This document shows positions 20,482 to 29,240 of a stretch of DNA of 64,000 nucleotides, piece after piece. A program made the position numbers and the translations under genes. Origin of the DNA: a bacterium (lineage in GTDB: Bacteria; Bdellovibrionota; UBA1018); NCBI GenBank assembly GCA_019751945.1, contig JAIEMT010000014.1:62001-126000 (forward strand). Reading direction: 5' to 3'. Under the pieces are notes generated by a model. That model made no database searches. It saw only the letters and a program-made list of their open reading frames with translations, and was not told the DNA's origin. Each line of letters opens with the position of its first letter. Positions within the stretch are counted from its first letter, which is position 1.

Positions 20482-20750
20482 TTTTTACCCCCAGATGTTT
20501 TGTGGACGGAATGTTCACAAAAAGTTTTGAGATTAAATATATTTGTACTTTCGAGATTACAATCGCGTTTGGCTGGCGCTCAGCAGTAGACGCAGAGCGC
20601 TCCTGTGTGGGAGCGGGAAGGCGGGTGACGATCTTGGCAAGTGCGAATGACGGGGTGTTTCAGGGTGAGTTTCGGTTGCGATGGGGAGAGTTACTCGCGT
20701 CGGCGCCAGTTGCTTCGGCCTGGAGTCTATTTGTGGAGGTGCATGTCCTC

Positions 20751-20962
20751 CCTTTCTGCCTGCCGCCCATCCATGGTTGGCCCTCGGCGGCTGGTTTGCT
20801 TCCAGCTCACCTGAACGCCGCCAAGGCTTTCCAGGAAAAAAAGAATTAAAAATTTAAATTCTTCTCCCCAAGAAGGCCATCGAGGCGGTCCTGCGCAGCA
20901 GGCGAGCGCTGGATGCGCGAGAGCCTCGAGGGGCCAACCAGGATGGGCGGCAGGCAGAAAGG
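20751..20962. repeat. 212-bp element bounded by 36-nt near-perfect inverted arms
   Basis: 20751-20786 CCTTTCTGCCTGCCGCCCATCCATGGTTGGCCCTCG; reverse complement of 20927-20962 is CCTTTCTGCCTGCCGCCCATCCTGGTTGGCCCCTCG (one 1-nt bulge per arm). Confidence 0.85.
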
Positions 20963-21016
20963 CGAGTCGTGCATTCTTCACGGTTCGAGTTGCTGAAGAA
21001 GCAAAAAATCCCGAGA

Positions 21017-21034
21017 ACTCGCGCCGGCGCGAGT
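21017..21034. repeat. 18-bp perfect palindrome ACTCGCGCCGGCGCGAGT, copy 1 (upstream of HNH gene)
   Basis: Read directly. Confidence 0.95.
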
Positions 21035-21235
21035 AAAATAATTTGAGAAATGCTTGACAGGTTTGTGGAGAGCAATCTCTTGGAGTCCGAGGTGTGAATT
21101 TAAAATCCTGTTATTCGCGTTTATTTCCGTTTCTTCGAACGAATAGAACTATTTTCGATTTCAAAAAATAAATCCGGACTTCATTTACTAGCGTGCAACT
21201 GCATTCGCCAAAAAACCTTGTGTTACAGAGTGCGC

Positions 21236-22051
21236 ATGAAAACTTTGCATGAAAAAGCTGTGGCATTGGTGAAAACGTATCTTCGAACCGAAACGGAGCT
21301 GCTTTCTGTTTTGCAGGAAATCGATCTCTGTAAAGGCTATCGAGAACAGGGATTTAAAAGTCTCTTTGACTATGTGAGGTCGCTCGGGCTTTCAGAGAAC
21401 GTTGCTTATAATTTTATTACGATCTCTAGAAAATCCGTTCAGGTTCCTGCCCTGAAAGAAAGGATTCAAGATCAGGAGATTTCATTATCGAATGCCAAGG
21501 TCATTGTTTCGATTCTCACTCCTGAAAATCAAGACAAGTGGCTTCAGGCGGCAGCGCAACTTCCGAAGCGAGAATTGGAGAAGGTAGTCGCAAAAGAGTT
21601 TCCTGAGAAGAGCGTGAAGGAAACCACTCGGTACGTGGCTGAAGAACGAGTGGAGTTGAAATTGGGAATTTCAGAGGCCCTCCTGAAAAAACTGAAGCGC
21701 ATTCAAGATCTGGAATCCAAGAAGGCCGCAGCCTCTCTCGAGCAGACTTTAGAAGCCATGGCCGATTTATATCTTCAGAAAAACGATCCGCTTGAGAAGG
21801 CCAAGCGTTCGAAACCACTCGCGCCGGCGCGAGTGAACAAGAATCCCCGAGTCATTTCGGCTTACCTCAACCACGCCGTTCAGAAACGCGATCAGGCTCA
21901 GTGCACGCATCAACAAGAAGGCAAACGCTGCGGGGAAAGGCGCTGGCTCGACATTCACCATATAAAACCCCTATCCAAGGGAGGCCAAACGACGCTCGAG
22001 AACCTTGCTCTGCTCTGCAAGGGGCATCATCAGCTCCTGCATCATCGATAG
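21236..22051 (+). CDS. HNH endonuclease-domain protein with helical N-terminal region
   Basis: RRWLDIHHIKPLSKGGQTTLENLALLCKGHHQLLHH; no RuvC-like motifs seen. Confidence 0.85.
   Translation: MKTLHEKAVALVKTYLRTETELLSVLQEIDLCKGYREQGFKSLFDYVRSLGLSENVAYNFITISRKSVQVPALKERIQDQEISLSNAKVIVSILTPENQDKWLQAAAQLPKRELEKVVAKEFPEKSVKETTRYVAEERVELKLGISEALLKKLKRIQDLESKKAAASLEQTLEAMADLYLQKNDPLEKAKRSKPLAPARVNKNPRVISAYLNHAVQKRDQAQCTHQQEGKRCGERRWLDIHHIKPLSKGGQTTLENLALLCKGHHQLLHHR
21817..21834. repeat. 18-bp perfect palindrome ACTCGCGCCGGCGCGAGT, copy 2 (inside HNH gene)
   Basis: Identical to copy 1; extends to 20-bp CACTCGCGCCGGCGCGAGTG here; encodes the linker PLAPARV. Confidence 0.95.
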
Positions 22052-22162
22052 GCAGCTGGGACTAAGGTGTTGCAGGTACGAGTTTAATCGGAAAATTAGT
22101 TCTGAAGAAAACCGATCCTCTACCCAGAATACCAATGTAGAGGCGTGGGAGTACTTTGCGCC

Positions 22163-22369
22163 CTAACCTCTAGCCGCCTGCTTCCGTTCACCTTCGGTCA
22201 ATGGCCCTTGTTCTTGATTGCCGGTCACGTAGACTTCGAACTCGTTGGAGACATTGTCTAAGGAGGCCTGAATGGACCCGCTCTCCTGAGCTCCCCGGAA
22301 GATGAAATACATGCCTTCCTCGGCATGAACTTGGGTCAATAAAGACGTGAGCAAGAATACGAAGGGCAT
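22163..22369 (-). CDS. Small secreted hypothetical protein
   Basis: MPFVFLLTSLLTQVHA signal peptide, 68 aa. Confidence 0.45.
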   Translation of the reverse strand: MPFVFLLTSLLTQVHAEEGMYFIFRGAQESGSIQASLDNVSNEFEVYVTGNQEQGPLTEGERKQAARG

Positions 22370-22436
22370 GGGTTCCTCTGGTTTGCGGCGTTATTATCTG
22401 CTTTTTATTTAATAAACCGCGGGATTTATGGATCGA

Positions 22437-22511
22437 TGGCGGAACCGCCCAGAATCGAACTGGGAATAGCTGTTTAGGAAACAACCGTTATATCCATTTA
22501 ACTACGGCTCC
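22437..22511 (-). tRNA. tRNA-Arg (CCU anticodon), CCA encoded
   Basis: Minus strand GGAGCCG...GTTGT-TTCCTAA-ACAGC...CCCAGTTCGATTCTGGG CGGTTCC G CCA; complete cloverleaf. Confidence 0.95.
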
Positions 22512-22599
22512 GCGCACAGTGTTCAGGGTTTATCAGATGGCTTTAAAAACCACAACAGTCGGAAATATAACGGTTTTTTACACACCTTATATATAAATA

Positions 22600-23633
22600 A
22601 TGGCTGTGGTATTAAAGGATCCCGTGAAACGCGTATTCCTAAATACATACTGTGTACTGATCGGCTTGCTAGAGGGAGCCTGTGGACAGGTCGAATCCAG
22701 TGGAATGATCGACAGTCGCAGAACCTTGAATTGGGCTGATGCTGGACTGACCGGTCAGTATATTCATGCGGTGTTAGAGTGGCACTCCAAGGGGCCTCGC
22801 CAAGCAGAGCCGGCCCCAGAGGCTCGCAACCAACTTTCCAGTTTGGACGAAGTGATTGGCCAGATGGATGCATCGGGGCTGAGATTTTCGCTCCTTTCCC
22901 CTAATGCGACGCTTTCAGAGGCTTCTCCCTTTTATACATTTAATCTCGATGTCTTTAGAAACTCTCACTTGAGTGTGAGAGATCCGAGGACCCTCACCCT
23001 ATTGCGCCAGAGACAACAGAACCTCCTCACGGAGTTTGATACCCATGCTTCGAAAGCGCTCGGGTCTCTGGGAGAATGGGAACGCCTTGGTAAGCTGGAA
23101 GGTCCTATTGAGAAGGTTTCGGATGACTTGCGTGCCCGGCTCAGAGCGGTGCGGTACTGGGATCGTCTTTTGAAACTCCGCGACAACGCTCGAGGTGAAG
23201 TGCGTGATCTATCTGACAGCTTGGCGTCTTTGGGAGTCGATCTCTCGGTGGTGCTCAGCAATGAGTTCAAACTCTCCAAACAGCTCTTCACGCAATTGGG
23301 AGAAAATGATCGTCCCGCCGATGAAACTGTCCAGCTTCTGCTGGACGAGAAAATGAAGACCAACATCTTGAGCTTCGCCAGCGCCAAGCGGACACTGAAG
23401 ACCGAGATGGGTCACTACCTATTAGACTGTCTCCAGTTTCGTGCCCAGTACGAGCCATTCCTTACATTCTCTTTGACGATCAGCCCGGTATCGTGATTCT
23501 TAAAGGTGCTAAGGGTTCAGAGGAGTTTACGGTTGGAAAAATTCAGGACCTGCTGAAAATTATTTCCCAGCGTGAGCGGAGTCTGAAAACTTATATGACC
23601 ACTTTAGAAGCGACTCAGGCCGTAGCATCGTAA
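22600..23633 (+). pseudogene. Hypothetical lipoprotein-like CDS with an apparent frameshift near 23455-23470
   Basis: ORF 22600..23496; a -1 frame continues open as YILFDDQPGIVILKGAKGSEEFTVGKIQDLLKIISQRERSLKTYMTTLEATQAVAS to stop 23631-23633, just before the next ATG (23642). Confidence 0.55.
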
Positions 23634-23641
23634 AGGACGAC

Positions 23642-24370
23642 ATGGGCACTCAGATCAAAAAATTTAGTGAAATCGCAAAAGGCGATGCTGTACTTCCCTC
23701 AAGCTGGGATTTTCGCGCCGTCGTGAATGATGACAACCTGACCTACTTCGTTTGGAACACTCAAACGCAGGAGGGGTTGATCGTCGATCCTGCCCGAGAC
23801 GATCTCGAGGCGATCGAAAAGTTGCTTGCCGAATTGAAGTCCGTGCGTTGGTTTGCAGTGATTGATACGCACACTCACGCCGATCATATTTCTTCGGCAT
23901 TCGAGTTGTCTTCAAAGCTTGGCGTTCCGCTTCTCATGAGTTCCAAAAGTCCTTCGACTCGGGTTCAATTGCGCGTGAGCCAGGAGATGAGTCTCCCTTT
24001 GAAAGCTGCGCCCATTCATTTTGCCCACACCCCGGGTCATACTCCCGACGGCTTACTGGTTAGCTGGGGTCCCTTCCTTTTTACAGGGGACACGATTCTT
24101 TACGGCGACACGGGTCGAGATGATTTACCGGGTGGAGATCCGTCCGCTCATTACGAAAGCCTTCAGGTTTTTAAAAAAGTCGCAAAGGCTGATGCGCTTG
24201 TCCTGTTCGGTCACGACAGCGAAGGCGGTCGCGTGACCACCTGGAAAACGCAGCTCCAAATGAATGCGAGCCTGACGCAAGACCGAGAGACTTTTGTGCG
24301 AGAGGCCAGCGCTTTTGTCGGCGCCGCTCCGAAGAAATTGAAAGAATCTCTGTACGAAAATCTAAAATAG
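23642..24370 (+). CDS. MBL-fold hydrolase (glyoxalase II / ETHE1-like)
   Basis: DTHTHADHISSAFELSSKLGVPLLMS...HTPGHTPDGLLV...FTGDTILYGDTGRDDLPGGD. Confidence 0.88.
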   Translation: MGTQIKKFSEIAKGDAVLPSSWDFRAVVNDDNLTYFVWNTQTQEGLIVDPARDDLEAIEKLLAELKSVRWFAVIDTHTHADHISSAFELSSKLGVPLLMSSKSPSTRVQLRVSQEMSLPLKAAPIHFAHTPGHTPDGLLVSWGPFLFTGDTILYGDTGRDDLPGGDPSAHYESLQVFKKVAKADALVLFGHDSEGGRVTTWKTQLQMNASLTQDRETFVREASAFVGAAPKKLKESLYENLK

Positions 24371-24485
24371 AAATTGACCTTCGCCTCTGTTTCCTCCAGT
24401 TAGAGTCCTCTCAATAAACAAGACCGTGCCCTAGGTCGCTAGCGAATGCGTCGGCGCCTTGGCGCCGGGTATTCAAGGGGGATTT

Positions 24486-24905
24486 ATGAAAAAGACTTTC
24501 TTTGGTTTAGTAGGGGCTTCCGTTTTGACTGTAGGCAGTGTCCTTGCAAACGTGCATCCGATCATTGGCAGCTCCTTTATTTCTCCGGAGACCGATATGG
24601 GATTTATGAAGGCCTCCATGGAATTTCAGTTCGTGAGTCAGGATTCGATTACGTCTATTAATCATTGCACCTTTACGGACGGTCAGAAGTTGGACGCCAA
24701 AATCGTAGTTCCGGCCAAGATCACCGATACCGAAATTGAAGTTACGGGTTCGGACCAGAACACTGTTGTCGGGCGCATGGGCATGAGCTGCGAAATTAGC
24801 GTTGCCCCAGGTAAAATGAGCTATTCTGTGGCAGGTGATCAGCTCACTCTGATTCTTCCCGCTGAGCTCGGAATGCCGCCTTTTTTGATGACCCGCGTGA
24901 AGTAA
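24486..24905 (+). CDS. Secreted hypothetical protein
   Basis: Signal peptide MKKTFFGLVGASVLTVGSVLA. Confidence 0.6.
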   Translation: MKKTFFGLVGASVLTVGSVLANVHPIIGSSFISPETDMGFMKASMEFQFVSQDSITSINHCTFTDGQKLDAKIVVPAKITDTEIEVTGSDQNTVVGRMGMSCEISVAPGKMSYSVAGDQLTLILPAELGMPPFLMTRVK

Positions 24906-24940
24906 GTTTCGTTTCCTAGGACTTCGATGTATGGAAAGGC

Positions 24941-26242
24941 ATGGTTTTTAGTTCCGCCCCGAAGTCCATCGAAGTCCTGGGATCGGCTTGCCTTGTACTC
25001 GGTTTTATTCATTCCTTTTTGGTCTCTGGCGTTCGTGCTCTGGGAGACCGTTTCAAGAAGCGTAGCTTTGCCTACCGCACCCTTCATCTTCTGGGCGAAA
25101 TCGAATTCGTCTTCGCTTTCTGGGCATTCATCTTTGTTATCTTGGCGCTGTTTATTCGCGATGCGAGGGTCGGAAGTTACATCGGCAGCCTGAGTTTTGA
25201 TGAAGTAGTTTTCCTTCCCGTCATTCTGATTTTGGCGTGCACCGAACCTGTTTTGGAATTGGCTTCTTCCTTGTTACTGGGAGTAGGGGATTGGATTGCC
25301 CGAAACCTCGGATTTTCTAAGAAACCTTTACAACGTCACTCGGTACGGTTCTTTGTTCTGATGGTGGCAGGGCCGGTTTTAGGCAGCCTCATTACAGAGC
25401 CCGCCGCTATGGCAGTAACTGCCCGCTTACTGAGGCGCGAATATTTTTCAAGCGATCGTTCACTGAAGTTTAAATACGCCGCCATTGCACTTCTCTTCAT
25501 TAATATATCGATTGGTGGGACGCTCACTCACTTCGCAGCACCTCCCGTATTAATGGTGGCGAAGGCTTGGGGTTGGACTTCGGCTTTCATGTTTCTGCAC
25601 TTTGGTTGGAAGGCACTGGTTTCTAGTGCAGTCCTCGTGTGCATTTTTCTCCTGAGATTCAAGAAGGAGTTCAAACAGCTCCCATCGTCCTTCAGTATTC
25701 GGGATCCTCGTTCGTCGCTCGGGTCCATGATGGTTCACCTGGCGCTCATGGGTCTGGTCATTAAATGCATTCATCATCCGTGGATCAATCTCGAGATTTT
25801 ATTGCTCTACATTGCTTACCGATTCTTCTTCGAGGGCGATGTCCGCAGGCTCCAGATCAAGGATGGTTTACTTGTAGGTCTTTTCCTGGGGGGGATTGTG
25901 ATCTTGGGAGGGCAGCAGGCCTGGTGGTTGAAGGCGGTGCTCGCATCATTAAATGATCTTGGAATTTTTGTTGGCGCAACCCTTCTGACAGGGGTGGTGG
26001 ACAACGCAGCCCTCACCTTTCTAGGGTCTCAAGTTCCAGACTTAGCGGAGTCCACGAAGATTGTTCTGATGTCAGGAGCCGTCATCGGAGGCGGCCTCAC
26101 TTTGGTAGCCAATGCTCCCAATCCAGCGGGTTATCAAATCTTAAAAGATTCTTTTGGAGCTAAGGGTTTTCAGCCTCTGCGTCTCCTGGTGCACGCAATT
26201 CTACCCACCACGATTGTTGCGTTACTGTTCTGGTTTCTTTAA
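24941..26242 (+). CDS. Putative Na+/H+ antiporter (PF07399-like) membrane protein
   Basis: 433 aa polytopic; GSLITEPAAMAVTARLL, NISIGGTLTHFAAPPVLMVA, GATLLTGVVDNAALTFLGS. Confidence 0.75.
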   Translation: MVFSSAPKSIEVLGSACLVLGFIHSFLVSGVRALGDRFKKRSFAYRTLHLLGEIEFVFAFWAFIFVILALFIRDARVGSYIGSLSFDEVVFLPVILILACTEPVLELASSLLLGVGDWIARNLGFSKKPLQRHSVRFFVLMVAGPVLGSLITEPAAMAVTARLLRREYFSSDRSLKFKYAAIALLFINISIGGTLTHFAAPPVLMVAKAWGWTSAFMFLHFGWKALVSSAVLVCIFLLRFKKEFKQLPSSFSIRDPRSSLGSMMVHLALMGLVIKCIHHPWINLEILLLYIAYRFFFEGDVRRLQIKDGLLVGLFLGGIVILGGQQAWWLKAVLASLNDLGIFVGATLLTGVVDNAALTFLGSQVPDLAESTKIVLMSGAVIGGGLTLVANAPNPAGYQILKDSFGAKGFQPLRLLVHAILPTTIVALLFWFL

Positions 26243-26862
26243 GCGCCGAATTTCTGCCAGAGCCAAGCACAGAGTGCGACCCACGCATACGCCCCCACAA
26301 AAGTGGCAAACGCTTCGTAGGATTTATTTTTCATCGAAATTTCCCAAGAGTAGGCCAGGTGAGAAGTTTCTGGATTCACTTTCTTGAGGGCCGCCGAGTT
26401 TTTCCAAAACTTTGGGAAGAATCGCGGAACTTTTTTGCAGTACTGAAGGTAAGGTTCGCCGAAAATTTTTCGAAGCTTGGTCTCCTCATCTAAAATGATG
26501 AAGTGATAAAGCACCGCAAAAACAACCGTGACCCCTACCAAAATGGGCAGGTTCTGAATCGACCATACGACCCCCACGGCCATGAGATAGGTGCCCAAGT
26601 AGAGCGGGTTTCGCACGTAGGCGTAGGGTCCGCCCACGGCAGGGCGGCTATCTTTGCGCAGGTAGCCACTCGCCCAGAAGCGAAGTGCCGCGCCGATAAA
26701 GCAGAGAACCATTCCTGGCCAAGTTGGAAATTCTCTCGAAAAGAAGCCTAAAAATAGGACAAAAAGCCAGGCCAGCGTGATTCGTGTTTTGCCTTGGATG
26801 ATGCCTCGAAAGCCCCCGAAACCTGTCATCAGACTCCCCATGCCACTTGAAGATGCGCTCAT
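26239..26862 (-). CDS. Isoprenylcysteine carboxyl methyltransferase-family (ICMT/PEMT-like) protein
   Basis: GPYAYVRNPLYLGTYLMAVGVV...DEETKLRKIFGEPYLQYCKKVPRF. Confidence 0.85.
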   Translation of the reverse strand: MSASSSGMGSLMTGFGGFRGIIQGKTRITLAWLFVLFLGFFSREFPTWPGMVLCFIGAALRFWASGYLRKDSRPAVGGPYAYVRNPLYLGTYLMAVGVVWSIQNLPILVGVTVVFAVLYHFIILDEETKLRKIFGEPYLQYCKKVPRFFPKFWKNSAALKKVNPETSHLAYSWEISMKNKSYEAFATFVGAYAWVALCAWLWQKFGA

Positions 26863-26886
26863 CTTTTTTGAGTAACTTCTCTGGAA

Positions 26887-28062
26887 ATGGGATGCAATCG
26901 CAATTTTGCCGTCTTGAGAAAATCGCTTAAATCGGTTAATCAGAGGGATCTTATGACTATGGAGGAAACCCAGTTGAAACGCTCTTCAGCGCAGACTCAC
27001 ACACCGAAACCGTCGCGCCCGCCGATGGCAGCTCATCTAGCTCCCACGAAGGCGAAGGCGGCGAGCTCTCCCAAACATCAATTCAGACTTGCTCCACAAC
27101 AACTGATTCAGATTCACGATCTCATGGTGAAGTCGCGAGTTTTGGAAGAGCGCTTGATCCGAATGTACAAACAATCGGATGGTTACTTCTGGATCGGCGG
27201 TCCCGGAGAAGAAGCCTTCAACATCCCGCTCGGTCTGAGTGTAAAAAAAGGACAGGGTCCTCAGTTCGATTACCTGCACCTGCACTATCGTTCGAGTGGA
27301 ATCTTACTCGCGATGGGTGCGGAGCCGATTTCTTTTATTCGTCAGATGAAGAACGTGGCGTCCGATCCGTATTCGGGCGGAAGAAACTTTGCCAATCACG
27401 CTTCCATTAAAGCCTGGAATGTGTTGCCCATTACTTCGACGATCGAAACTCAATATCAAACGGCGATTGGCACCGGCATTGCGCAGATGCGCGAAGGCGG
27501 CCAGGGCCTGACCATCGTGAACGGTGGCGACGCGGGAACGGCGGAAGGGGATTTTGCTTCTTGCTTGGTTTGGTCGACCCGTCCGAATGAAGAGCTTCCG
27601 ATTTTGATTATTGTGACCAACAACGAGTGGGGGATTTCCACTCCCGCAAATACTCAGCACGGCGAAAGCCACATTGCGGATCGCGCTCGCGCTTTCAACA
27701 TCAAGTCGCGCACGATCAACGGCAATGATGTCGAAGAGTCTTTCTTCGCAATCAGAGAAGCGATGGATTACATTCGCAAGGAACGCAAACCCTACATGAT
27801 CGAAGCTCGTGTTTCGCGCTTGTACGGTCATAGCTCCGCCAGCGGTGCAAATCTCGTGACGAATGAATCGGATCCGCTGACTTTGTTTGAAGATCAGCTG
27901 GAATCGGCTGGAATTTTATCGAAACAGGAAATGGCCGACCTCCGCGAGAAATACAACACGGAGATGCTTGAGATGGCGAAGCGTGTGAAGGAAGAGCCAC
28001 TTCCGGATGCGTCCACGATCTATGATCATGTGTATGCAGGCCAGAAAGGAAAGTACTGGTAA
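26887..28062 (+). CDS. Thiamine-pyrophosphate-dependent dehydrogenase E1 component, alpha subunit
   Basis: RMYKQSDGYFWIGGPGEEAFNIPLG...NGGDAGTAEGDFAS..NNEWGISTP (TPP-binding GDG-like/NN motif). Confidence 0.9.
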   Translation: MGCNRNFAVLRKSLKSVNQRDLMTMEETQLKRSSAQTHTPKPSRPPMAAHLAPTKAKAASSPKHQFRLAPQQLIQIHDLMVKSRVLEERLIRMYKQSDGYFWIGGPGEEAFNIPLGLSVKKGQGPQFDYLHLHYRSSGILLAMGAEPISFIRQMKNVASDPYSGGRNFANHASIKAWNVLPITSTIETQYQTAIGTGIAQMREGGQGLTIVNGGDAGTAEGDFASCLVWSTRPNEELPILIIVTNNEWGISTPANTQHGESHIADRARAFNIKSRTINGNDVEESFFAIREAMDYIRKERKPYMIEARVSRLYGHSSASGANLVTNESDPLTLFEDQLESAGILSKQEMADLREKYNTEMLEMAKRVKEEPLPDASTIYDHVYAGQKGKYW

Positions 28063-29129
28063 TGGCAAACATGGCGCAGGCCATTCGAATGGCCCTTCAT
28101 TACGGTGAAGAAAATCTGGGGTTGAAAGAAATTTTTGGGGAGGACGTCGGTCCTCCATTAGGTGGCGTTTTCACAGTCACTCAAGGTTTGAAAACCACTT
28201 GGAACTCTCCGCTCGACGAGCGCGGCATCATCGGCGCGGCCATGGGCTTAGGCGCTGCTGGCCGTCGTTGTGTCGCTGAGGTTCAGTTTTGCGACTACAT
28301 TTATAATACGATCGATCTGTTGAAGTTGGCTGGCATGCAGAGCTGGGCTTCCAACGGCGATTGGAACATGCCGATGACCGTGATGACTCCGGTCGGAAGC
28401 GGTATTCGTGGTTCGATTTACCACTCGCACTCGTTTGATGCGACTATGACCCACATTCCGGGTTGGAAGATTGTCATGCCGTCGAATCCTCTGGATGCAT
28501 ACGGCTTGATGCTCGCATGTTTGAAGGATCCGAATCCGACGATGTACTTGAAGCCGAAGGCACTCCTTCGTATTCGCGGTCAGGAAAAGATTCCGGGCGA
28601 ACCCGATTTGACTCCCGAAGGCGAAAAGCAGCTGAAGGAAATGATCGATGCTCCGCTCGGAGATCGTTCGAAGTGGAAAGCTCGCTGGCCCCAGCTCGAA
28701 GATTACACGGTCGAAATCGGCAAAGCTGCGAAGGTTCGCGAAGGGGAGCACCTCACGATCGTCAGCTACGGTCGCACGCTTCCTCTCGCCGTTCAGGCAG
28801 CGGATCAGGTTGCAGCCGAAGGCATTTCGGTGGAAGTCATCGATATGCGCACCCTTTGGCCGTACGACTGGCAGATGATTTCGGAGTCGATTCGAAAGAC
28901 TCGCCGCGTGATTTACGTGAACGAGGACACCGAAGTGACCAACTTCGGAGAACACCTGGTTCGCCGTACGGTGGAAGAGCTGTTTTACGACCTCGAAGCC
29001 CGTCCGAAGCTGTTAGCAGGCGCCTTTATTCCGGGAATTGGTCTGGCCGATACCCTGGAAATGGCCAGTGCTCCACAGCTGAACCATATCGTGGATGCCA
29101 TCCGCGAAGTGGCCGCCGAGCGCGCTTAA
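28062..29129 (+). CDS. Thiamine-pyrophosphate-dependent dehydrogenase E1 component, beta subunit
   Basis: EDVGPPLGGVFTVTQGL...FNSPLDERGIIGAAMGLGAAGRR-type pattern; transketolase-C region. Confidence 0.9.
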   Translation: MANMAQAIRMALHYGEENLGLKEIFGEDVGPPLGGVFTVTQGLKTTWNSPLDERGIIGAAMGLGAAGRRCVAEVQFCDYIYNTIDLLKLAGMQSWASNGDWNMPMTVMTPVGSGIRGSIYHSHSFDATMTHIPGWKIVMPSNPLDAYGLMLACLKDPNPTMYLKPKALLRIRGQEKIPGEPDLTPEGEKQLKEMIDAPLGDRSKWKARWPQLEDYTVEIGKAAKVREGEHLTIVSYGRTLPLAVQAADQVAAEGISVEVIDMRTLWPYDWQMISESIRKTRRVIYVNEDTEVTNFGEHLVRRTVEELFYDLEARPKLLAGAFIPGIGLADTLEMASAPQLNHIVDAIREVAAERA

Positions 29130-29240
29130 AACGCTGTAAAATCAACGCAATGCGACACTGTGTCATTTTGCAATAACTAGGGATTCCCAAAGACCTTTTT
29201 TTCTATATAATAGATGTAATAAGGTCGGGGGATCTCAAAA

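Noticed and set aside
20460-20981. ORFs 20460..20849 (+) and 20727..20981 (-) in the gap upstream of the HNH gene
   Set aside because: They are opposite-strand readings through the inverted repeat, with no SD, low-complexity translations and no domain character; treated as non-coding.
21236-22051. Possibility that the HNH gene is IscB with a HEARO/omega RNA upstream
   Set aside because: Protein is only about 272 aa with no RuvC-like motifs and no P-loop/PLMP-like domain seen; association with a structured element kept only as a loose analogy.
22437-22511. tRNA-Arg as an integration (att) site for an island containing the HNH locus
   Set aside because: No direct repeat of the tRNA 3' end and no integrase were found in the window.
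28248-29176. Long overlapping ORFs 28248..28955 (-) and 28463..29176 (+)
   Set aside because: Lie within the well-supported E1 beta gene; out-of-frame/antisense artefacts of codon bias.
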